From the NCBI RefSeq assembly GCF_024372725.1, contig NZ_VOUA01000028.1, positions 1-53,347 on the forward strand: a stretch of DNA of 53,347 nt, given 5' to 3'. How positions within the stretch are numbered: the first letter of the stretch is position 1; every line of letters begins with the position of its first letter. This DNA is from Methanosarcina sp. KYL-1 (lineage in GTDB: Archaea; Halobacteriota; Methanosarcinia; Methanosarcinales; Methanosarcinaceae). Position numbers and translations under genes: made by a program. Of this stretch, positions 23,956 through 32,694 are shown piece after piece. The notes under the pieces were generated by a model, which did no database searches, was not told the origin of the DNA, and was given only the letters and a program-made list of their open reading frames with translations.

Positions 23956-24013
23956 TTCTCAGAAACTCTTCTCAGAAACTCTTCTCAGAAACTCTCCTCA
24001 GAAACTCTCCTCG
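23956..24013. repeat. 13-bp tandem repeat (CTCAGAAACTCTT)
   Basis: Four to five slightly varying copies lie between the membrane protein gene and the next small gene. The rest of this 198-base gap holds a promoter-like A/T stretch (24040-24080). Confidence 0.8.
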
Positions 24014-24108
24014 GAATCTATTAGCAGGAACTTTGTTTTTACAATATATATCTGGGTTGATATTATATTTGATACGGAATATAACTCCCTAAGTCCTGAC
24101 GTGATCTC

Positions 24109-24333
24109 ATGGGGGTTGTAGCATCAGGGGGTGATAGGATTAAACAGGAATTCATTGAGAAGTATTATCTTGGAAAGGAAGTAGAAATCGACATTGGCGG
24201 AAGAAATACATATCGTGGGATTGCTGCTGAGTGCAAGGACGGAGTCCTGAGCCTCAAGTGGAACATAAAAGAAGAGGGTTATACCCACATCAATATCGAG
24301 AGTATTGCCGCCATGTGGAAAATCCTGAAATGA
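24109..24333 (+). CDS. Small beta-barrel protein, Sm-like
   Basis: 74 residues from ATG 24109 with a weak GTGAT site. After a helix (RIKQEFIEKYYLGK) come short strands EVEIDIGG, TYRGIAAECKDGVLSLK, and a closing THINIESIAAMWKI. Helix plus strands with a G-x-x-A-E-C-x-D-G turn and a terminal I-x-x-I-A-x-x-W-x-I resemble an Sm/LSm fold. That would suggest RNA binding or simple oligomerisation. This is a fold guess only. It is a conserved-looking single gene with its own TATA-like region (24043-24070). Confidence 0.65.
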   Translation: MGVVASGGDRIKQEFIEKYYLGKEVEIDIGGRNTYRGIAAECKDGVLSLKWNIKEEGYTHINIESIAAMWKILK

Positions 24334-24506
24334 ACCTTTAACAGGATTACGGTTATAGCTAGATCCCAACGTTTCTAACCAACAGCTCAAGGTTCCTTAT
24401 TCACTCAAGGTTCCTTAAAATCTTCAAAGCTTTGATTTACGGTCAGTTAAAATCGTTCGGTACCTGGCTATGACCAGTAAATTCAAGGTAAAATGGAGTG
24501 GGAAAT

Positions 24507-24935
24507 ATGAAAAATATAGTAGAAACAGCGATTCAGGCGGGAGCGTTCAATACCCTTGTTCAGGCGATAAAGGCCGCAGACCTTGTCGAAACCTTGAGCA
24601 TTGAAGGGCCTTTTACGGTTTGCGCCCCGACAGATGAGGCTTTCTCAAAGCTTCCCAGCGGGACCATAGACAGCCTCCTCAAGGATAAAGAGAGCTTGAA
24701 GCAGGTTTTGCTCTATCATGTAGCTTCAGGGCAGGCCATGTCCCGTGATATTGTGAAGCTTAAGTCAGTCAAAACCCTGCAAGGGGAGGAACTCAAAATC
24801 GACATCACACATGGGGTGAAGGTCGGGGACGCCCAGGTAACCCAGCCGGATATCGAGTGCTCGAATGGGGTTATCCATGTAATAGACAGGGTGTTGATTC
24901 CCAAATCCGTGCATATGCATGCTGCACCTCGCTGA
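24507..24935 (+). CDS. Fasciclin (FAS1) domain protein without signal peptide
   Basis: 142 residues from ATG 24507, preceded by GGAGTGGG; the GTG at 24498 is part of that site. One complete FAS1 domain: [28 protein letters not shown], then [17 protein letters not shown] (H1 motif), a YH dipeptide (LLYHV) and [12 protein letters not shown] (H2 motif). Such proteins are normally secreted adhesion proteins. This one has no signal sequence or anchor, so it is probably cytoplasmic or exported by another route. Monocistronic, with a strong terminator downstream. Confidence 0.92.
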   Translation: MKNIVETAIQAGAFNTLVQAIKAADLVETLSIEGPFTVCAPTDEAFSKLPSGTIDSLLKDKESLKQVLLYHVASGQAMSRDIVKLKSVKTLQGEELKIDITHGVKVGDAQVTQPDIECSNGVIHVIDRVLIPKSVHMHAAPR

Positions 24936-24946
24936 AATCTCTACTT

Positions 24947-24966
24947 AAGGAAGGGAAACCTTCCTT
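24947..24966 (+). terminator. Hairpin terminator after the fasciclin gene
   Basis: AAGGAAGG and CCTTCCTT form a perfect 8-bp stem around GAAA, followed by TT and A/T-rich sequence. Confidence 0.75.
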
Positions 24967-25038
24967 TTAAAATTTAACTCCGGATACAGGAAGCCCAACC
25001 TGGTAGCCTGGAAACCTTCTGCAATTTTGGAGTAAGGC

Positions 25039-25131
25039 ATGGATAAAAGTGAATATCTTGTATTCCAATTTCTCATAGGGCTGTTTATATTCTTGGTTAC
25101 TGTCCTTTTCGTGCGGATGCTTTTAACTTGA
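25039..25131 (+). CDS. 30-residue single-TM microprotein
   Basis: ATG 25039 has GGAG at 25029-25032. The 30 codons read MDKSEYL, then a membrane helix VFQFLIGLFIFLVTVLFV, then RMLLT and TGA. Charges at both ends and a good ribosome site support a real gene. Direct repeats of ATGCTTTT.CCTGAAG follow it. Function unknown. Confidence 0.45.
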   Translation: MDKSEYLVFQFLIGLFIFLVTVLFVRMLLT

Positions 25132-25230
25132 AGTGCTTTTTTTGTTATGCAGATGCTTTTTCCTGAAGACTGCTTTTTCCTGAAGCTCGAAAGTGGCTCG
25201 GAAAAGCTCGAAACGGCTTATTCTGGCGTC

Positions 25231-26922
25231 TCAAACTTCCTGCCATTTTTCAAGTTCAGATTTCTGAATTTTTTCGGGTAAATACTCAAAAAAGGCCCCC
25301 ATCCGGGATGCGGTCCTGAGGCTGTTAAATACGCCTTTTACCGTCGATTTTTTGACGTAGGCTTTGCTGTCTTCCATTTCAACGATCTCCCAGAATTTCC
25401 CTTCAAGGGTGAAAGCCTGGCCGTCCCTTATGCAGTTGACCGGGAGCTGAACTTCTCCGATTTCTTTTCCTGTCCGGGCGTTTACGGCTTCAATGGTCCG
25501 CACAGGAGAGATATTGGAATGAAGTGTTCCTTCCTCTCCGAGGTTCATGATGAATTCCGAGGCATAGATTTTCCTGTTTCTGGAGCTTACCAGGCCGGCT
25601 GCCAGCAGCTCTTCTATAATGCTTTTCAGGTCTTCGTACGCACAGAAGTTGTTAAACAGCCCGTACAGGTAGTCTTCATTCACTCCCCTGGGGCTTGAGT
25701 ACAGGACCGAGAAAATTTGCTGGACTGCAACGGACAGGTCCGGGGAGTAAACGCTGCCTTCAAGGTGGGCCTGTTTTGTATAATCCAGCAGGAGTTCGAA
25801 CAGGGTTTTTAACCGGCTGTCACACAGGAAAAATACGTTCACGAAGCCTGTCCTCCTCCCGGCAGTCCCTATCCTTTGCACGAACGAAGACAGGTCAGGG
25901 GGAACCCCGCCAAAAACTATGGCGTCGAGGTCGCCTGCCTCTATCCCTATCTCCGGGGGCATGGCTGAAACGCAGGTCCCTCTTACGGAATTTTTCATAA
26001 AATTCTCGGCCTCGTCCCTTTCCCATTTCGAGAGGCCTTCGTGGTGGACAACGACTTTGGAAGGGCCCGGGAGTTTCCCGAGAAGGGCTGCAATTTCCTC
26101 TGCTTTCTCCCGGGTGTTGCAAAAAACGAGCACTTTTTTCAGCTGCCTTTCCCTTGAGAGTTCAAAGATTTCCTCAAATGAAGCCGTATATGCCGCATTT
26201 ACTTCCCTTTCCCCTCCAGCCCGGAGGACCTGGAAATCGTCCATGTACCTTTCCCCAGGCTGTATCGCGTCCCCTGAAACGGCTGAAAAGGCATAGACGG
26301 AAAACTTTCCCGCAATCTCCCTCAGGCGCTCGAGGAGGAGGCGGACCTGGTCTCCCCTGCAGCTTCCGTCGATACTGTGGATTTCATCAAGCACTACAGC
26401 CTGCAATTCTTCAAAAACCCCCGGATGCCTGCAGAGCAGGGAGTCCAGGGACTCGGGGGTTGTTATGAGGATGTCCGGGGGGTTTTCTTCATTTATGTCC
26501 GGCCGGGTCCCTGTTTTTTTCGAGACACGCAGGCCGGGCCGTGCATTCTGCTCGCGGAGCATGTTAAAGATTTCACCTGCAAGCGCTCCTGTGGGCACAA
26601 GGTAAAGCACGGCAAGTCCCCTTTTCCCTTCCTCAAGGAGCTTTTCACACAGGGGGGCCAGGACAGCTTCGGGAATCCCGCCGGCTGCAGGAGAAACGAT
26701 AAGCGCATTTTTTCCCTCAAGCACAGGCAGGACCGCCATTTTCTGGGCCGCAAGCAGGCTTCCTGCCTGCCCGAAAAAAGTGCTCCATGTCCGTCTCAGG
26801 CGCCTCTTCAAGTCCTGGTTTTCCACCTTTTCAGTTCCGGCCTGCACATTTCCTGCAGGGCCGGTTTCCGGATTCTCATTCATATTCAGGGCTTCAGCTC
26901 CTTCTTTATCTGAGGACATCAT
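25231..26922 (-). CDS. Lhr-like superfamily 2 helicase with degenerate Walker A
   Basis: 563 residues from ATG 26922, whose first 17 bases overlap the upstream ATPase gene; the frame is open to 27030 but that part lies inside the ATPase. SF2/Lhr motifs in order are: I SPAAGGIPEA (normally APTGSGKT; the Lys and Thr are gone), Ia LVPTGALA, Ib ITTPESLDSLL, II LDEIHSID, III SAVSG, IV KVLVFCNTREKAEE, V PPEIGIEAGDLD, VI QRIGTAGRRTG. A winged-helix-like region and C-terminal domain follow. Motif II is intact but ATP binding through motif I should be poor. The Lhr-like helicase beside BrxD-type ATPases recalls BrxHI of BREX type 2. Confidence 0.85.
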   Translation of the reverse strand: MMSSDKEGAEALNMNENPETGPAGNVQAGTEKVENQDLKRRLRRTWSTFFGQAGSLLAAQKMAVLPVLEGKNALIVSPAAGGIPEAVLAPLCEKLLEEGKRGLAVLYLVPTGALAGEIFNMLREQNARPGLRVSKKTGTRPDINEENPPDILITTPESLDSLLCRHPGVFEELQAVVLDEIHSIDGSCRGDQVRLLLERLREIAGKFSVYAFSAVSGDAIQPGERYMDDFQVLRAGGEREVNAAYTASFEEIFELSRERQLKKVLVFCNTREKAEEIAALLGKLPGPSKVVVHHEGLSKWERDEAENFMKNSVRGTCVSAMPPEIGIEAGDLDAIVFGGVPPDLSSFVQRIGTAGRRTGFVNVFFLCDSRLKTLFELLLDYTKQAHLEGSVYSPDLSVAVQQIFSVLYSSPRGVNEDYLYGLFNNFCAYEDLKSIIEELLAAGLVSSRNRKIYASEFIMNLGEEGTLHSNISPVRTIEAVNARTGKEIGEVQLPVNCIRDGQAFTLEGKFWEIVEMEDSKAYVKKSTVKGVFNSLRTASRMGAFFEYLPEKIQKSELEKWQEV

Positions 26923-29506
26923 CCGGAATGCTTTCGGGATGGTAGCGCAGGAGGTCAAGCCCTTCCACGGCAGCTTTGACAAATGCCCTGGGCCTTTCAA
27001 GGGGGAGATAGGAAAAAAGGTCTCTTTCAACCGAAAAACCGTAGGCTTCGAAGTAGATTTTTTCTATGTTCCCTAGCAGGGCCTGCAGGGAAAGCTCGTC
27101 CAGGGTCTCAAGTTCTATCCTGTCCAGGCCTTCTAAAAGAGAGGCCATTTTTGAGTACGGTTCCAGGGATTCCAGCATTTCCGGCACGAAAGAAAAGATG
27201 AGTTTCAGGCCCGGTTCCCTCTCCCAGAGATACGGGACGGGCTGCTGCGTCATCTTGCTGTAGATCAGGCCGCTTTTCGTCCCCTTGTTTTCAACGTCCG
27301 GAAGGTCATCCAGGAGGGAAGCGTCGGAATTGCTAACCAGGACGAGGCCCCTGAAGGTGTTGAGAGCTTTGTCGAATTCGTAACCCGTATACCAGTAGGG
27401 GTCAAGGGTTTCTGCTTCATCAAAAAGGACCAGGATCCCTTTTAGCCCCAGGACATTTTTCGCAGCCCAGCCGAACCCGCTGAGCAGGTTGCTGTAAATG
27501 TTTGCTGCGGTCTGGTGCTCGTAAAGGGCAGGAAAACCTGCCGGGGCTTCCCTTCTCCCTTCGATCCATTCTAAAAGCCACTCCCTGTCCTCTCCGGCAT
27601 TCCAGGCCTGCAGCAGCCTGCCGAGATACGGGTGGGCCCGGAGTTTCTCTACTTTCGAATTTCCTTCCTCGTTCAGGCGGCTCATAAGGCGTTTCAGGAA
27701 GGCCCTGAAATTCAGTACGGCCCCGTTTTCCGTGCAGCGGAAATTGTTCACGAAACTTTCGTACAGTTTATGCGGCTTGTGGAAGGGTGATTCCTGCTCA
27801 TCGATTTCGATCCTGGCAACTCCCCAATTTTTACTGAGTGCGGTTTCCGAGACCAGTTCCAGGAAATGGGTTTTTCCGCTCCCGTACTCCCCGGTGACTA
27901 CCAGGGAGCCCTTGCCTGAGTCCAGCCATCTGCAGGCCTCAAGGAATTCTTTTTCCCTGCCTACCGAAAACTTTTCAACCTGGGACGGAGGCACTCCTCC
28001 CAGGCGGAGGGACTCAATGATCCTGCGGGCTGCAACTACCGGCTCAACAGGCTCCACATAAGGGTTTACCTTTCCCGCCTCCCTCCAGGCTCCGGAAATA
28101 TTTTCTTTTCCCATATCCCCGGAACCACCTGTTCCCATAAGGTGAATTTCCCTGGCTTCGCCTGTAATTTCAGCAATCGATTTCAGAAGCTGGTCAGGGT
28201 TTGAATTGCCTGATTTTCCGGGTTTTTGTCGGAAATCCCGCCCGGAAAAACTTCCTGGCAGGGAATGATTTCCTGATAGAGAAGGGTTTCCTGGTAGAGA
28301 AGGGTTTCCTGATGGAGAAGTACTTTCAGAAGGATTTCCTGATTGGTTCCGGTTTTCTTCTTCGGGGCCTGTGAGAGTGTCAATCAAACTTATGGAAGCA
28401 AGTAAATCGGAAATTCCTGCAGAACTTTTCTTTACCTCTGTTTCCTCAGCTCCTTCCGGCGCTTTGCCTTTTATGGTATCCGGGGTATTCAGCAGGTCCA
28501 GGATCTCTGCCAGGACCGGGGGTTTTTGCTGGCTCTTTGAGTCCTCTGCTTTCTCTGTCTTTTTGGGATCTGATGCCCCAGGTTTCGGAGCCTCTTTGGG
28601 GCCTGCTTTTAGAGGCTCTTTCAGAGGCTCTATAAGTTCCCCGGAATTTGTAAGCTCAGGGAGTTTCAGGGTTTCTACGGAGCCCGTGATTTCTTCTAAG
28701 TCCACTTTTATGGCAGTCCCTTTGTCTCCGGAATCCGGAACTCCGGCTGTACCCGTATTATCTGCAGGGATTTCTTTTGATAAACCCTCTTCTACTGAGT
28801 CTTTTACCTTTACCGGGTCCTTTATCCGTACTGTATCTTTTACTTTTTCCGGGTCTTTTGCTTTTATCGGGTCTTTTGCTTTTATCGGGTCTTTTGCCTG
28901 TAAAGTGTCCTTTTCCTGTATTGTGTCTTTTACCTCTACCGGATCTTTTACCTTTACCGGGTCCTTTACCTGTATCATGCCCTTTACTTCTTCGGGCTCT
29001 CTTTTATCCGGCTCCTTGTTACCCACCTGGTCGGCGGCTTTCAGCAGGTCCGAGATCCCAAACAGGTCGGGAGTTGCTTTTGGTTCAGGTTTTTCCGTAG
29101 AATCAGAGGTTTCTGTCAGGTCCGGGACTCCAAAAAGGTCCGAAGCTGCTTTCAGGTTCTGGAAGCTCATTCCAGAAGATGCGGTCGGGCGTAAAGCAGT
29201 TTTCGTAGGGAAGCTGATTTTTTCTGCTGCGCAGCCTTCCGAGTCCAGAAGGCTTGTCTCCGAAGGGAGGGGGACAGATAGGGTTTCAATTGTTTCTTTA
29301 AAGGACTCAACTTTCTGCCCAACCTTTGGTTTTGCTCCCCCTTTTACTTCAGGGATCTTTTTTGCTTCAGGGGCGATTTTTGTTTCCCTCTCAGCTTCTG
29401 CCTTCGAAGAGCCCCTAAAAATCCATCGGCTCAGTTTGCTAAGGGTCTCAGTGATTTTTCCAAAGTCAATGAATTTCTCAAGTCCGAAAAGTTTTTTTCT
29501 GGCCAC
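26906..29506 (-). CDS. DUF2791/BrxD-like P-loop ATPase with long disordered N-terminus
   Basis: 866 residues. Residues 1-40 form a basic helix. About 40-475 are low complexity, including a KDPVKVKDPVEVKD-type repeat (about 180-240) and an NPSLPGNPSLSGN repeat (about 395-415). The ATPase domain begins near 480 (VAARRIIESLRLGGVPPSQVEKFSVGRE). Walker A is GEYGSGKTH, Walker B ILVLFDEAE, and an SPFHKPHKLYESFVNNF segment lies between, as in the second ATPase. This is the DUF2791 family (BrxD in BREX), distantly related to Orc1/Cdc6. It is third in a four-gene operon, and its stop overlaps the helicase start. Confidence 0.87.
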   Translation of the reverse strand: MARKKLFGLEKFIDFGKITETLSKLSRWIFRGSSKAEAERETKIAPEAKKIPEVKGGAKPKVGQKVESFKETIETLSVPLPSETSLLDSEGCAAEKISFPTKTALRPTASSGMSFQNLKAASDLFGVPDLTETSDSTEKPEPKATPDLFGISDLLKAADQVGNKEPDKREPEEVKGMIQVKDPVKVKDPVEVKDTIQEKDTLQAKDPIKAKDPIKAKDPEKVKDTVRIKDPVKVKDSVEEGLSKEIPADNTGTAGVPDSGDKGTAIKVDLEEITGSVETLKLPELTNSGELIEPLKEPLKAGPKEAPKPGASDPKKTEKAEDSKSQQKPPVLAEILDLLNTPDTIKGKAPEGAEETEVKKSSAGISDLLASISLIDTLTGPEEENRNQSGNPSESTSPSGNPSLPGNPSLSGNHSLPGSFSGRDFRQKPGKSGNSNPDQLLKSIAEITGEAREIHLMGTGGSGDMGKENISGAWREAGKVNPYVEPVEPVVAARRIIESLRLGGVPPSQVEKFSVGREKEFLEACRWLDSGKGSLVVTGEYGSGKTHFLELVSETALSKNWGVARIEIDEQESPFHKPHKLYESFVNNFRCTENGAVLNFRAFLKRLMSRLNEEGNSKVEKLRAHPYLGRLLQAWNAGEDREWLLEWIEGRREAPAGFPALYEHQTAANIYSNLLSGFGWAAKNVLGLKGILVLFDEAETLDPYWYTGYEFDKALNTFRGLVLVSNSDASLLDDLPDVENKGTKSGLIYSKMTQQPVPYLWEREPGLKLIFSFVPEMLESLEPYSKMASLLEGLDRIELETLDELSLQALLGNIEKIYFEAYGFSVERDLFSYLPLERPRAFVKAAVEGLDLLRYHPESIPDDVLR

Positions 29507-29685
29507 GGCACCACCCGAATGGTCGTAATGTTAAAAGCTTAAAATTTAAAGTTTGATTTTTCAAAATTTCAGGGTTGATTTTCCCATAATTTTATGGAGT
29601 TTATTTTTCAGAATTTTGGAGTTTATTTTTCAGAATTTTGGGGTTGATTTTTTTCAAAATTTAACGGACGCTTTAACTTTGCTTA

Positions 29686-30930
29686 TTAACTTTGCTTATT
29701 TTCTCCCTCACTTTCCCTGCTTTTTGTTCTCAGGGCATGGAAGGAGGGGACGATAAGCTGGACAAAGAGGCGGTTGTAGGCAATTTCCCCGTAGCTCTCC
29801 TGGTCGGCCTTTTCAGCTGCTTCGCGGATTGCTTTTTCCAGTTCGACTTCGTCGAACTTTACGGCATATGCGACTTCATAGATTTTAGCCAGCTTTGCCC
29901 CGATTTCCCTTAGGAGGTCTACGGGGTCTTTTGAGAGGTTTTCAAGGTCGATCCTGACGCCTGTGGGGTTGATTTCCCCTTCAAAGGTGGTTGAGAGGCG
30001 CTGGTTGAGGGCTTCGTAGACGTGGGTCCTGCCTTCAAGAAAACCCTCGTCAGGTACGGCATAAAAGACCATGGTCCCTTTCAGGGCTCCCCGGCTGCAG
30101 GCGTCCACAAGTTCCCTGAGGTTTTGCAGCAGAGTACTCCGCTCTCTTGTGCTCATGCTGGGGGTCTGTTCGGCTTCGTCCAGGAGGACCACAAGCCCCG
30201 AATACCCGAGTTTCAGGACCCACTGGACCAGGCAGCGCAGCATCCTGAAGGCAGTAGACCTGTCAATTTTTTCGTATATGTGAAGTTCGCCAAGCCGGGC
30301 TGAAGAGGGGTTTTCTCCTTTCAGCCACTGCACGATGAGGTCAAAAAGGTCTTCATTTTTCCGGTAAAGTGCAAGGAAGGCGTTCTTAATTGCATTCTGG
30401 AAGCTGGTGCTTTCAAAGGGGCCGAGGCTCCGGAGGTAGCTTTCTACCTCGGCGTCCAGCCTGTGGACGGGGATCAGGGCCAGGCCGCTCATGGACTCCC
30501 TGTGCCATTTCCTCAAAACAGCCTCTATTCCTTTTTCAGGCTCGTTCAGGAGGGCAGCGGGTTCCTGGGGGTAGATCAGGTTGGAGACAACGGCCCTGTA
30601 TACCTCTTCCAACTTGTGGAAAGGAGCGGAGTTGGAACTCAGTTCGATGTAGGAAGTGATGTAATTGTGTTCCCAGGCTTTTCCCAGCACGTTATACAGA
30701 AAATGGGTCTTTCCGCCTCCGTAGGCGCCGACGACCATCTTAAAAGAGCTGCCTCCGCATTTTATGTAGTCTTTCAGGTACTCGGCTTCGATGGTTTCCA
30801 TGTACCTGTCCAGGCCGGCCGTAAAAAACTGGTACCCGTACAGGGGAGGCTGTCCGGTCCCTCCCACCTCGTTGATGATGCGCTTCGCTAAGGTCCTGTC
30901 GAGACTTCCAAATTCTATTTCACCAGACAT
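29686..30930 (-). CDS. DUF2791/BrxD-like P-loop ATPase
   Basis: 414 residues from ATG 30930 with GGGAG seven bases upstream; the 30948 start lacks a site. The domain starts with FGSLDRTLAKRIINEVGGTGQPPLYGYQFFTAGLDRY. Walker A is GAYGGGKTH, the SAPFHKLEEVYRAVV segment is the family's helical insert, and Walker B is GLVVLLDEAE, followed by a sensor-like MVFYAVPDEGF. This is a full-length DUF2791 protein with intact catalytic motifs and no extra domain. In BREX type 2 the BrxD ATPase acts with the Lhr-like BrxHI; here two copies flank no other BREX gene. Confidence 0.9.
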   Translation of the reverse strand: MSGEIEFGSLDRTLAKRIINEVGGTGQPPLYGYQFFTAGLDRYMETIEAEYLKDYIKCGGSSFKMVVGAYGGGKTHFLYNVLGKAWEHNYITSYIELSSNSAPFHKLEEVYRAVVSNLIYPQEPAALLNEPEKGIEAVLRKWHRESMSGLALIPVHRLDAEVESYLRSLGPFESTSFQNAIKNAFLALYRKNEDLFDLIVQWLKGENPSSARLGELHIYEKIDRSTAFRMLRCLVQWVLKLGYSGLVVLLDEAEQTPSMSTRERSTLLQNLRELVDACSRGALKGTMVFYAVPDEGFLEGRTHVYEALNQRLSTTFEGEINPTGVRIDLENLSKDPVDLLREIGAKLAKIYEVAYAVKFDEVELEKAIREAAEKADQESYGEIAYNRLFVQLIVPSFHALRTKSRESEGENKQS

Positions 30931-31062
30931 TTTTTTGCTCCCGTGCATTCAGTCCTGAGGCCAGGTGATGTGAGCTAATGCAAAATTCTTCTTTTTCCCT
31001 GAAATTCTTCGGTTTTTATGAAATCACCCGGTTTCCCCGAAATAATTCTGTCTCTCTGAACT

Positions 31063-31905
31063 TTATTCGGTTTCCCTGAACTTTATCCTGGATACGGACT
31101 CGCCAAGCCCTTTCCCGGAACGCGGAGGGATCCAGAGGAATGCCGACTTTTTCTGGGTTTCCGCCCTGGTTGCGGTAATCAGCCTGAGTTCGAAACCTTC
31201 GGTCTTCCGCTTCTTCAAACGGAAGAGGTCATAACTGAACATTATGCGGCTGTACTCACCATAATATTTCTTCAGGGGGTTTTGCAGGAATTTCTGGTCC
31301 TGGGTTACAAAAGAATAAGCCGATATGAGTTCGGAAACCGGGATTTCGGAATCATTACTCCTGTTACTCCGGAGCAGGCAGATCCTGTAAGCCTCAAGCA
31401 GCTTGCCCAGGAACTCTTCGTCATCGAAGGCTCTCCCGGTTACGGCCCTATCAAGGTCCAGCAGCTTTGCTGCAACCACTTCAGGGCTTGCCTTAACCGT
31501 TTCCATTTTCTCAAATTCGGGCCCGTAGTAAATGTCCACCTTATTTGCATCCAGTTTTACCACAAAGGTATAGAGGGAAGTCCTGAGCCGCGGGTAATGC
31601 CCTTCCAGGGAAAAACCGTGTTCTCCCAGGTTTTCGGCCAGCTTTCGCCCGAAATCCGCCTTCACCCGGGTTTCAAGGTCTGAAATCTCCTTTTTGAAAG
31701 CTGCAAGTTCCGCATTTATCCTGGCCTTAAAAGAAGGGTCAAACAGGCAGTTTTCCATGTACCTGTCCATCTTTTTCACTTCATCTTTCAGGATGCTCAA
31801 ACGCCTGGAGGGATTCTCTTCCGGTTTGCCAATTTTTTTCAGGGACAAACTCATGTTTTTTGCTAATGCGGCCTGGCTTCCAAGTTGTTTGATTACGTCT
31901 TCCAT
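31063..31905 (-). CDS. Hypothetical protein heading the DUF2791/helicase operon
   Basis: 280 residues. Residues 1-95 are helical with coiled-coil propensity (RLSILKDEVKKMDRYMENCLF... ELAAFKKEISDLETRVKADF). The middle is an alpha/beta stretch (LYTFVVKLDANKVDIYYGPEFEKM). The C-terminal part, with QDQKFLQNPLKKYYGEYSRI, then FSYDLFRL and FELRLITATRAETQ, is basic and may bind nucleic acid. I do not recognise the family. It lies 132 bases upstream of the first ATPase on the same strand and is probably the first gene of the system. No TM helix or signal peptide. Confidence 0.7.
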   Translation of the reverse strand: MEDVIKQLGSQAALAKNMSLSLKKIGKPEENPSRRLSILKDEVKKMDRYMENCLFDPSFKARINAELAAFKKEISDLETRVKADFGRKLAENLGEHGFSLEGHYPRLRTSLYTFVVKLDANKVDIYYGPEFEKMETVKASPEVVAAKLLDLDRAVTGRAFDDEEFLGKLLEAYRICLLRSNRSNDSEIPVSELISAYSFVTQDQKFLQNPLKKYYGEYSRIMFSYDLFRLKKRKTEGFELRLITATRAETQKKSAFLWIPPRSGKGLGESVSRIKFRETE

Positions 31906-32035
31906 TCAAACCCTCGCGTCCTGATCTCTCAGCAAGTTATTTTTGATGCTGTACATAAATCTGTCTATATTTTTATCCAATGTTAATAATTCAATTATAT
32001 TTATATTATCTTGTACTGTTTTTCCCCTGGAAAAT

Positions 32036-32160
32036 CATAAATTCACAAACTCCCGAATCCACAAACTCTCGAATCCACAAAACCCCAAATCCACAAAACC
32101 CCGAATCCACAAAAGCCTGAATTCACAAAAGCCTGGATCTGCGAACTCCTTATTCCCGCT
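32036..32160. repeat. 15-16-bp tandem repeat (AATCCACAAAACCCC)
   Basis: About eight drifting units of the type TCCACAAA(A)CCCC(G)AA lie upstream of the operon start. The rest of the gap to 32690 holds no gene I can support. A 62-codon minus frame (32374-32562) has no ribosome site. Confidence 0.75.
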
Positions 32161-32694
32161 GACTGAATAAGTACATTGGAATAACTAAAAAGGTCATCCC
32201 GGTGACTGTGAAATCTACGGGATAACCAAAAAGGGGCTCCGTAGAAATCCTGTTATGTTTCTTGAAATGGCCCTTGTTTGTGATCGGTCTCAACCCAGAT
32301 TTCAGGTTAGGTCTTTATCCTTGATCGTTCCCGGGGCCCTCACAGCTTTAGAAGAAAGCGGCGTTTTCCAAAATCACTGAAAATAGGTCGTGGGGTGAGT
32401 TACTAAAAACCGTAAGCACTCGAACTCTGCGCACTTATGAATAAACATGGAGCATGGTTGATGTTTGCGTTTTTCCAATTTGATCAATGACTGACCCCCC
32501 GACCTGAAAATAAATGATTGCAAAATAAACAGCTGACGGAGTTCTACACTCTGATTCGACATACATTTTCAATGACACTCATAATTTGAGAAAAAATTCT
32601 ACAAAAACGAAAAAAGTAAAAGCGCTCAAAAAAACGGCAAGGGTTCAAAAAGCAGAAGCGAATACAGCCTGAGAATATTCTCTTTTAAATCTCT

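Noticed and set aside
28371-29528. 385-codon plus-strand frame opposite the DUF2791 fusion gene
   Set aside because: It mirrors the low-complexity coding repeats on the other strand (Ser/Phe/Gly-rich product), has no ribosome site, and the minus-strand frame carries the ATPase domain.
25231-31905. Calling the operon a BREX system
   Set aside because: Only the ATPase and helicase types are shared; the defining PglZ, PglX and BrxC genes are absent from the window.
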